19,490 nt of DNA from AWTP1-18 sp036518635 (lineage in GTDB: Bacteria > Pseudomonadota > Gammaproteobacteria > Burkholderiales > Rhodocyclaceae): the NCBI GenBank assembly GCA_036518635.1, contig DATDMT010000221.1, positions 1 to 19,490 on the forward strand, given 5' to 3'. Position numbers and translations under genes: made by a program. Within the stretch, counting starts at the first letter, position 1. The number at the start of each line of letters is the position of its first letter. Shown piece after piece: positions 14,733 through 19,490 of the stretch. The notes under the pieces are model-generated. The model ran no database searches. It worked only from the letters and a program-made list of their open reading frames with translations, and had not been told where the DNA came from.

Positions 14733-14767
14733 GTTATCCAAATCGTTGCCAGATCGCCGTTGACCTG
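14725..14767 (-). promoter_or_regulatory. Tandem hexaloop hairpins (ANTAR/NasT antitermination motif) in the nirB leader
   Basis: P1 (14767-14750) is CAGGUC-AACGGC-GAUCUG, a 6-bp stem. P2 (14740-14725) is UGGAU-AACGGC-GUCCA, a 5-bp stem. Both have identical hexaloops with A at position 1 and G at position 4, the loop rule known for RNA targets of ANTAR-domain proteins. The hairpins are 9 nt apart, P1 begins about 7 nt after the predicted transcription start, and P2 overlaps the terminator's 5' arm. The likely binder is NasT, controlled by the nitrate sensor NasS; neither gene is in the window. Confidence 0.82.
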
Positions 14768-14784
14768 CTGCTTGCCTCTAGCTT

Positions 14785-14800
14785 TGCAAAGCCTGTGCCA
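14785..14800 (-). promoter_or_regulatory. Sigma-54 promoter of nirBD
   Basis: On the minus strand TGGCACAGGCTTTGCA fits the consensus TGGCAC-N5-TTGCW fully. The GG (14799-14798) and GC (14787-14786) are 12 bp apart. Transcription should start near 14774, giving a leader of about 140 nt before the nirB ATG. Confidence 0.85.
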
Positions 14801-14877
14801 TGCCTCGAAATTCGAGCAAGAGCCGCTGCTGGCGCGGGTTTCAGGCGATAGTCGAAAAACTTCCGAAAAATCCGCCG

Positions 14878-14924
14878 CGCACTACCGCGGTGCAACACCG
14901 GGCATCGGGCACCGTGTTGGCCCT
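14878..14924 (-). promoter_or_regulatory. Two NtrC-like enhancer sites upstream of nirB
   Basis: On the minus strand TGCACCGCGGTAGTGCG (14894-14878) matches 11 of 14 fixed positions of TGCACYANNNTGGTGCA. A second, weaker site, plus-strand GGCACCGTGTTGGCCCT (14908-14924), matches 9 of 14. Their centres fall near -112 and -142 from the predicted start, 30 bp apart, much like the paired NtrC enhancers of enteric glnA. Confidence 0.6.
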
Positions 14925-14954
14925 TGGCGACAGAATTTGTAGGGCCGATTGCCC

Positions 14955-16640
14955 TCAGCGCACCAGCAGCAGCCAGAGCAGGAAGATGTTGAGGGTCAGC
15001 GAGCCGACCGCCAGCAGACGCAGGCCGAAGTAGGGCACGCGCTGCGCCAGGGGCATCCGCCGCGGCATGCGCAACGGCCGATGGGCGCCGTATTCGAGGG
15101 CGACGAGGAATTCCTCGGCAGTCTCGAAGCGGTCCTTGCGGTCCCGCGCCACCGCCTTCAGCAGCACCGCCTCGAGCCACTGCGGGATGTCCGGGCGCCA
15201 GCGGGTCGGCGACACCGGGTCGCCGAAGCGCGGATGCTGGAAGGGCTCGATCTCGCCATAGGGATATTTGCGCGTCAGCAGTTCGTAGAGGGTGACGCCG
15301 ACCGCGTAGAGGTCGGAGGAATGGGAGGCCGGCACGCCGGCGAACAACTCCGGCGCCATGTAGGAGGGCGTGCCCGGATTGTTGATCTCCTGGAAGTCCA
15401 CGCCATCCGAGGCCGCCACGCCGAGGTCGAGGATGCGCAGGGTGCCGCCCTGCTCCAGCAGCACGTTGTCCGGCTTGATGTCGCGATGCACGACACCGAG
15501 CCGGTGCAGGGTCGCCACCGCACGCAGCAGGTCGATGCCGATGCGGCTGGCGTCGGCCATGTTGAAGCGGTGGCCGCGGGCCAGCATCGCCTTCAGCGTG
15601 GCGCCCTCGTGCCAGGACAGCAGGTAATACAGATGGGCCCGCGCCGGATGGCTGTAGACCTGGGGAAAGGCGCCGTCGCCGACCCGCCGCGCCAGCCATT
15701 CCTCGTAGAGCAGGGCATTGCGCGCCTCCTCGTCGGCGGCCTCAGGGCGCAGGGTCTTCAAGGTCAGGCGGCTGCCGCGGGCCGGATCGAGCACCCGGTA
15801 GAGCAGGGTCACCCGCGATTCGTGCACCACCTCCTGCACCAGCAGGCCGTCGATTTCCTGGCCCGGCTTCAGCGGCGGCGGCAGCGGCAGACGGGCGCCT
15901 TCGGAAAGGCGGTCGCGCAGGCTGGCTTCGGGCACCGCATCGACCCGCAGCACCAGGGCCGTGCAGTTGTCCTGGGCGCCGCCGCGTACCGCGTCCATCG
16001 CCAGATTGGCGGCTGCCGTGTCGGGATCGGCCTGGCGCCGCAGGGTCTCGGCGATGGCCTTGTCGCCCAGGGTGCTCCAGACACCGTCGCTGCAGAGCAT
16101 GAAGACGTCGCCGGCGAGCAGTTCGCCCTCGTCCTGATCCAGCGCCAGATGGCGGTCGAGGCCGACCGCGCGCTTCAGCACATGGCGCATCTCCGGGTGA
16201 TCCCAGACATGATCGCGGGTCAGGCAGATCAGCTCGCCATCGCGCAGGCGATACAGCCGGCTGTCGCCGACATGGGCCAGGTGCCAGCGGTTGCCGCGCA
16301 GCACCAGGGCGCAGAGGGTGGTCGCCATGCCCGCCATCTCGCGGCGGGCGGCACCCTGGCCGATGATCCAGTCGTTGAGGGAGGCCACCACCACATCGAT
16401 GGACTTGGCCACACCCCAGGTATCGGGGGTGGCGTAGTAGTCGGAGAGCAGGCCGCGCACCGTGTATTCGGCGGCCTCGCGCCCGGCAGCACCGCCGCCG
16501 ACGCCGTCGGCCACCGCGGCCAGCACGCCCTTGGTTTCCAGCTCCTCACCCTCGGGGGTGACCAGGCCGCAGAAATCCTCGTTACGTGGCCGCGGCCCGG
16601 TCTGCGACGAATAGCCGGCGGCGACTTTGAGCGTGCTCAT
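14955..16640 (-). CDS. PP2C-type phosphatase / Ser-Thr kinase fusion with C-terminal membrane anchor
   Basis: A 561-aa two-domain signalling protein. The PP2C domain (1 to about 235) has RNED at 19-22, VADGVGGG (43-50), HVGDSR (D126), LCSDGVW (D185) and DNCTA (D224), so the metal ligands are present. The kinase domain (about 262-515) has the ATP-binding lysine probably K295 (RLTLK), HRD at 385-387 with K389 and N392, DLG instead of DFG at 405-407, and APE at 429-431. A classical glycine-rich loop is not evident. Residues about 537-560 form one hydrophobic helix ending at the last residue, a tail anchor that leaves the enzymes in the cytoplasm. The gene lies between the nitrate porter and nirB, as I recall for the Pseudomonas aeruginosa homologue PA1782. 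Its substrate is unknown; a nitrate transporter or enzyme of the locus is a natural guess. AAAGGA lies 8 nt before the ATG. Confidence 0.93.
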   Translation of the reverse strand: MSTLKVAAGYSSQTGPRPRNEDFCGLVTPEGEELETKGVLAAVADGVGGGAAGREAAEYTVRGLLSDYYATPDTWGVAKSIDVVVASLNDWIIGQGAARREMAGMATTLCALVLRGNRWHLAHVGDSRLYRLRDGELICLTRDHVWDHPEMRHVLKRAVGLDRHLALDQDEGELLAGDVFMLCSDGVWSTLGDKAIAETLRRQADPDTAAANLAMDAVRGGAQDNCTALVLRVDAVPEASLRDRLSEGARLPLPPPLKPGQEIDGLLVQEVVHESRVTLLYRVLDPARGSRLTLKTLRPEAADEEARNALLYEEWLARRVGDGAFPQVYSHPARAHLYYLLSWHEGATLKAMLARGHRFNMADASRIGIDLLRAVATLHRLGVVHRDIKPDNVLLEQGGTLRILDLGVAASDGVDFQEINNPGTPSYMAPELFAGVPASHSSDLYAVGVTLYELLTRKYPYGEIEPFQHPRFGDPVSPTRWRPDIPQWLEAVLLKAVARDRKDRFETAEEFLVALEYGAHRPLRMPRRMPLAQRVPYFGLRLLAVGSLTLNIFLLWLLLVR

Positions 16641-16669
16641 CGATCAATCCTTTGAATGGAACTACCCCA

Positions 16670-16771
16670 AAGACACAGAGGGCACAGCGGCACGAAGCGC
16701 ACAGCGGCCAGGACATCGAAAGGAGGGATCGATGCCTGGCCGTTCTTCGTGCCCCTGAGCCTCTGTGTCTT
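16670..16771. repeat. Long imperfect inverted repeat between porter and phosphatase-kinase genes
   Basis: The ends AAGACACAGAG (16670-16680) and CTCTGTGTCTT (16761-16771) are perfect inverted copies. Inside, GCACGAAG (16690-16697) pairs with CTTCGTGC (16745-16752), CGGCCAGG (16705-16712) with CCTGGCCG (16735-16742), and ATCGA (16715-16719) with TCGAT (16729-16733). The whole 102-nt element can fold into one long hairpin. Elements with similar CTCTGTG-type ends are, as I recall, dispersed in many bacterial genomes. Here it could set an mRNA processing or stability boundary within the operon. Confidence 0.8.
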
Positions 16772-16795
16772 GCGCGGCCCGGGGTGGGCAGATGC

Positions 16796-18010
16796 TTAGA
16801 TCTTCGCCGTGGTCATCGCCGAAGAGCCCCAGGTGGTGCGCCAGCGCGACTTTACGCCGGTCAGGCCGGCCAGGGCCAGCACTGCCAGGCCGGCGAAGAT
16901 CAGGAAGCCGATCTGGTAGGAGCCGGTCATCTGCTTGATGAAGCCGAGGCTGGACGCCAGATAGAAACCGCCGATGCCGCCGGCCATGCCGACCAGGCCG
17001 GTCATCACGCCGATCTCCTTGCGGAAACGCTGCGGCACCAACTGGAACACGGAACCGTTGCCGGTGCCCAGCGCCAGCATGGCGACGACGAAGCCGGCCA
17101 GGGCCACCCACACGGACTCCACGCCGAAGGAAACGAAGGCCAGGGCGGCGGCGGCGACGATGTACATCAGCGACAGGCTCTTGACGCCGCCGACCCGGTC
17201 GGCGACGTTGCCGCCGATGGGGCGCATCACCGAGCCGGCGAAGACGCAGGCGGCGGTGAAGAAGCCGGCGGTCTTGGCGTCGAGGCCGTACTGGGTGTTG
17301 AAGTAGATGGTCAGCGAGGAGGCCAGGCCGACGAAGCCGCCGAAGGTCACCGAGTAGAAGAACATGAACCACCAGGCGTCCTTGTCCTTCAGCACCTGGA
17401 TGTAGTCGTTCAGGGTCTTGGGCGGCGGCGCGTTGGGCGCATCCTTGGCGACGAACAGGTAGAAGACGAAGACCAGGCCCAGGGGGATCAGCGCCAGGCC
17501 GAAGACGTTGGTCCAGCCGTAGGCGGCAGCCAGGGACGGCGCGAACAGGGCGGCGAAGGCGGTGCCGGAATTGCCGGCGCCGGCGATGCCCATCGCAGTC
17601 CCTTGATGCTCCGGCGGATACCAGCGCGAGGCCAGCGGCAGGGCGACGGCGAAGGAGGCCCCGGCGACGCCGAGGAAGGCGCCCATCACCAGGGTCTGCT
17701 CATAGGAGTGGAGGCCGAACTGCCAGGCGACGAAAAGGGCGCCCATGACGATGATCTGGCCGATGGCGCCGGAAATCTTCGGGCCGATCTGGTCCACCAT
17801 CATGCCCATGATGAATCGCAGCAGGGCGCCGGCCAGCACCGGGGTGGCGACCATGAAGCCCTTCTGCGCCGCGGTCAGGTGCAGGTCGGCGGCGATCTGC
17901 ACGCCGAGCGGGCCGAGCAGCACCCAGACCATGAAGGCCAGGTCGAAATACAAGAAGGCCGCCAGCAGCGTGGGCGTGTGGCCGGCCTTGAGAAAGGCTT
18001 TGCGATCCAT
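16796..18010 (-). CDS. narK: NarK/NasA-type nitrate/nitrite MFS transporter
   Basis: A 404-aa inner-membrane protein with the 12-helix pattern of the nitrate-nitrite porter family. The two family signatures are GIAGAGNSGTAFAALFAP (about 141-158) and LALGTGNGSVFQL (about 312-324). R65 (LLRFIMG, helix 2) and R263 (SVMRPIGG, helix 7/8 region) fit the two substrate-binding arginines of NarK. In this context it should import nitrate for assimilation (the Pseudomonas equivalent is also called nasA). The ATG at 18008-18010 is chosen because GAGGAG lies 7 nt upstream; an ATG at 18049 would start inside the leader terminator. The gene is preceded by a terminator overlapped by hexaloop hairpins, so it is probably controlled by NasT-type antitermination. 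It is likely co-transcribed from the upstream ABC transporter genes, since no separate promoter was recognised. Confidence 0.94.
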   Translation of the reverse strand: MDRKAFLKAGHTPTLLAAFLYFDLAFMVWVLLGPLGVQIAADLHLTAAQKGFMVATPVLAGALLRFIMGMMVDQIGPKISGAIGQIIVMGALFVAWQFGLHSYEQTLVMGAFLGVAGASFAVALPLASRWYPPEHQGTAMGIAGAGNSGTAFAALFAPSLAAAYGWTNVFGLALIPLGLVFVFYLFVAKDAPNAPPPKTLNDYIQVLKDKDAWWFMFFYSVTFGGFVGLASSLTIYFNTQYGLDAKTAGFFTAACVFAGSVMRPIGGNVADRVGGVKSLSLMYIVAAAALAFVSFGVESVWVALAGFVVAMLALGTGNGSVFQLVPQRFRKEIGVMTGLVGMAGGIGGFYLASSLGFIKQMTGSYQIGFLIFAGLAVLALAGLTGVKSRWRTTWGSSAMTTAKI

Positions 18011-18026
18011 GGAAAAACTCCTCAAC

Positions 18027-18084
18027 AAAAAAACAAAAAAGGACGCCAATCCACCTCCCGTGAGAGAAGCAGCTTGGCGTCCTT
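18027..18084 (-). terminator. Attenuator terminator in the leader of the nitrate porter gene
   Basis: In RNA sense AAGGACGCCAA (18084-18074) pairs perfectly with UUGGCGUCCUU (18049-18039), followed by a long U tract interrupted by one G (18040-18027). It ends about 9 nt before the GAGGAG ribosome binding site. Without antitermination it should block read-through from the ABC genes into the porter. Its 5' arm overlaps the second hexaloop hairpin at 18075-18088. Confidence 0.88.
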
Positions 18085-18119
18085 GCCAGATTCAAATTTG
18101 CGCGACGACATTGCCGCGC
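18075..18119 (-). promoter_or_regulatory. Tandem hexaloop hairpins (ANTAR/NasT antitermination motif) in the porter leader
   Basis: P1 (18119-18100) is GCGCGGC-AAUGUC-GUCGCGC, a 7-bp stem with one G-U pair. P2 (18088-18075) is UGGC-AAGGAC-GCCA, a 4-bp stem. Both loops have A at position 1 and G at position 4. The hairpins are 11 nt apart, and the loop and 3' half of P2 are part of the terminator's 5' arm. The arrangement copies that of the nirB leader. Confidence 0.8.
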
Positions 18120-18134
18120 GGTACATCACTACCC

Positions 18135-18156
18135 GGCCCACCCCGCAGGGCGGGCC
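18135..18156 (-). repeat. Strong hairpin just after the ABC ATPase stop codon
   Basis: In RNA sense GGCCCGCCC and GGGUGGGCC form a 9-bp stem (one G-U pair) with loop UGCG, 9 nt after the ATPase stop codon. No U tract follows. It may protect the ABC transporter mRNA from 3' decay, giving different transcript levels on the two sides. Confidence 0.65.
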
Positions 18157-18165
18157 GGCGGCCGA

Positions 18166-18957
18166 TCAAGCGGCCTTTTTCAACTGCTTGCGGTAGAGGA
18201 AGTCGAGCACTGCGGCGCGGTACTCGCCGTACTGTTTGTCCTCCGCCAGGGCCAGGCGTTCCCGCGGCCAGGGCAGCTTGACTTCGAGAATCTCGCCGAT
18301 GGTGGCGGCGGGGCCGTTGGTCAGCATCACGATGCGGTCGGAGAGCAGCACCGCCTCGTCCACATCGTGGGTCACCATCACCACCGTGGCGCCGGTGTTC
18401 TCCATCACCTTGACCAGCTCGTCCTGCAGGCTGGCGCGGGTCAGGGCATCGAGGGCGCCGAAGGGCTCGTCCATCAGCAGGATCTTCGGCTCCATGGCGA
18501 AGGCGCGGGCGATACCGACGCGCTGCTTCATGCCGCCGGAGACCTCGTGGGGGTACTTGTCCATGGCGTGGTCCATGTGCACCAGTTCCAGCGCCGCCTG
18601 GGTCCGCACCTTGAGCTTGGCCTTGCCTTCCTTGGCGCCGAAAACCCGCTCCACCGCCAGGTAGACGTTCTCGAAGCAGGTCAGCCAAGGCAGCAGGCTG
18701 TGGTTCTGGAACACCACCGCCCGCTCCGGGCCGGGGCCGGAGATTTCCCGGCCGTCGCACAGCAGCACGCCGGTGGTGGGCTTGGTGAGGCCGGCGATCA
18801 GGTTCAGCAGGGTGCTCTTGCCGCAGCCGGAGTGGCCGATCAGGGAGACCACCTCGCCTTCGCGGATCTCCAGGTTCACATCGCGCAGGGCGACGAAGCG
18901 GCCTTGCTTGGTGTCGAAGGCTTGGGCGACGTTTTCGATCTTGACCAGGGGTTTCAT
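18166..18957 (-). CDS. nrtD: Nitrate ABC transporter ATP-binding protein
   Basis: A 263-aa ABC ATPase of the nitrate/sulfonate/taurine importer group (NrtD/SsuB/TauB type). Walker A GHSGCGKST is at 41-49, the Q-loop glutamine at 84, the signature VSGGMKQR at 139-146, Walker B KILLMDEP at 158-165 followed by the D-loop GALD, and the switch histidine H197 (VTHDVDEA). Every catalytic motif is intact. It drives import by the permease encoded just upstream; the substrate is taken as nitrate from the surrounding genes. GGGAG lies about 6 nt before the ATG. A NrtC-like C-terminal sensor domain is absent, so this is the short NrtD form. Confidence 0.93.
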   Translation of the reverse strand: MKPLVKIENVAQAFDTKQGRFVALRDVNLEIREGEVVSLIGHSGCGKSTLLNLIAGLTKPTTGVLLCDGREISGPGPERAVVFQNHSLLPWLTCFENVYLAVERVFGAKEGKAKLKVRTQAALELVHMDHAMDKYPHEVSGGMKQRVGIARAFAMEPKILLMDEPFGALDALTRASLQDELVKVMENTGATVVMVTHDVDEAVLLSDRIVMLTNGPAATIGEILEVKLPWPRERLALAEDKQYGEYRAAVLDFLYRKQLKKAA

Positions 18958-19130
18958 GATGGACTCCCGTTACATAACAGCCGCAACGCGGCTCTGAAAG
19001 TTCCCCTCTCCTGCGGGAGAGGGGCTGGGGGTGAGGGGGCTGAGGGCAATGCGTCTCCCCCTCACCCTGTCCCTCTCCCACGAGGGGAGAGGGAACCTGC
19101 TACGTTCGACTGTTCCCATTGCGGCCACCG
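18958..19130. other. Spacer between permease and ATPase genes, filled by a REP-like element
   Basis: This 173-base gap inside an otherwise compact transporter operon contains no gene. It consists mostly of the paired palindromes at 19000-19096 and the ATPase ribosome binding site. No hexaloop hairpin pair or promoter was recognised. Confidence 0.6.
19000..19096. repeat. Paired REP-like palindromes (BIME-like element)
   Basis: The left unit (19000-19043) has the hairpin CCCCTCTCC-TGC-GGGAGAGGGG. The right unit (19055-19096) has CCCTCTCCC-ACGA-GGGGAGAGGG. The right unit is an imperfect inverted copy of the whole left unit (GTTCCCCTCTCC outward to GTGAGGGGG), so the two form a head-to-head pair. 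The core CTCCCCCTCAC is shared with the hairpin at 8729-8748. Confidence 0.85.
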
Positions 19131-19490
19131 TCAGCGGGTTTCGTAGGTGAAGCGCTTGGCGATCATCAGCAGGCAGTACTCCAGCAGCAGGCCGACGGCG
19201 CCGATGACGAAGATGGCGATGACGATGTGGTCCACCTTCAGGTTGTTCCACTCGTCCCAGACCCAGAAGCCGATGCCGACGCCGCCGGTGAGCATTTCCG
19301 CGGCGACGATCACCAGCCAGGCGGTGCCGATCGAGAGGCGGATGCCGGTCAGCATGTAGGGCAGCACGGCGGGCAGCAGGATCTTGGTGGCGATCTTGGT
19401 TTCCGACAGGTTCAGCACCCGGGCCACGTTCAGGTAGTCCTGGGGCACGCGGCGCACGCCCTCGGCGGTGTTGAGGATCATCGGCCAGAT
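19131..19490 (-). CDS. nrtB: Nitrate ABC transporter permease, C-terminal part (runs off right edge)
   Basis: The last 119 codons of an ABC importer permease; the reading frame is open at the edge (IWPMILNTAEGV). The EAA loop that docks on the ATPase is visible as VPQDYLNVARVLNLSETKIATKILLP with the conserved glycine near TGIRLSIG written PYMLTGIRL. At least two hydrophobic helices follow, including TAWLVIVAAEM and IAIFVIGAVGLLLEYCLLM. This agrees with NrtB/SsuC/TauC permeases. An internal ATG at 19481 is not the start because the homology continues upstream. The periplasmic nitrate-binding protein NrtA is expected further upstream, outside the window. Confidence 0.92.
   Translation of the reverse strand: MWPMILNTAEGVRRVPQDYLNVARVLNLSETKIATKILLPAVLPYMLTGIRLSIGTAWLVIVAAEMLTGGVGIGFWVWDEWNNLKVDHIVIAIFVIGAVGLLLEYCLLMIAKRFTYETR

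Larger units (their letters stand above)
14635..14954 (-). other. nirB control region and leader
   Basis: This stretch of about 320 bases carries no gene. On the minus strand, from upstream to downstream, it holds two NtrC-like sites, a sigma-54 promoter, two hexaloop hairpins, an intrinsic terminator, a GC palindrome (14655-14671, arms GCCGCGCG and CGCGCGGC around one base) and the nirB ribosome binding site. The palindrome lies between attenuator and ribosome binding site and could affect translation. Confidence 0.75.

Noticed and set aside
13312..14763. A 483-codon plus-strand frame opposite nirB
   Set aside because: It is a codon-bias shadow of nirB and runs through the nirB leader and promoter.
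18120..18240. A separate sigma-54 promoter for the nitrate porter
   Set aside because: I looked for TGGCAC-N5-TTGC on the minus strand upstream of the hairpins and found none; read-through from the ABC genes is the simpler reading.

Overview
The window is about 19.5 kb of GC-rich DNA carrying a nitrate-assimilation locus of a Gram-negative bacterium. The gene set and order on the minus strand are nitrate ABC transporter, NarK/NasA-type porter, PP2C-Ser/Thr kinase fusion, nirB, nirD. This resembles the assimilatory cluster I recall from Pseudomonas (PA1779-PA1786) and from betaproteobacteria. The dense PAS-GGDEF-EAL content, the REP-like hairpins and the overall style make a betaproteobacterium of the Rhodocyclales type (Azospira/Dechloromonas relatives) my best guess. 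That placement is an inference and was not tested.

Layout. 1-985 (-): 5' part of a multi-PAS sensor, cut by the left edge. 982-1863 (-): beta-hydroxyacid dehydrogenase. 1860-2477 (-): DUF4202 protein. These three overlap by 4 nt at each junction and look like one operon. 2478-2680 is a divergent control region. 2681-5422 (+): assimilatory nitrate reductase catalytic subunit with a C-terminal [2Fe-2S] domain. 5668-8658 (+) and 8820-11813 (+): two large GGDEF-EAL proteins, one cytoplasmic (GAF-PAS3) and one membrane-bound (dCache-PAS2). 11800-11826: terminator shared with the converging nirBD operon. 11852-12190 (-): nirD. 12193-14634 (-): nirB. 14955-16640 (-): PP2C phosphatase/kinase fusion with a C-terminal membrane anchor. 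16796-18010 (-): NarK/NasA porter. 18166-18957 (-): nitrate ABC ATPase. 19131-19490 (-): nitrate ABC permease, cut by the right edge.

How the genes work together. The ABC system and the MFS porter take up nitrate, the molybdenum reductase makes nitrite, and NirBD reduces nitrite to ammonium. The most striking result is in the non-coding DNA. The leaders of nirB and of the porter each contain two small hairpins with hexanucleotide loops (AACGGC, AACGGC, AAUGUC, AAGGAC; A at loop position 1 and G at position 4 in all four). In both leaders the second hairpin overlaps the 5' arm of an intrinsic terminator just before the gene. This is the signature of ANTAR-protein antitermination, here predicted to be by NasT with NasS. 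The nirB leader lies behind a near-perfect sigma-54 promoter with two NtrC-like sites near -112 and -142. nirBD is therefore predicted to be gated first by nitrogen status and then by nitrate or nitrite. The reductase gene has its own sigma-54-like promoter, placed so close to the ATG that the mRNA would be almost leaderless.

The cyclic-di-GMP genes sit between the reductase and nirBD, where related clusters as I recall them have these genes together. No tRNA, rRNA, CRISPR array, transposase or clear pseudogene was seen.
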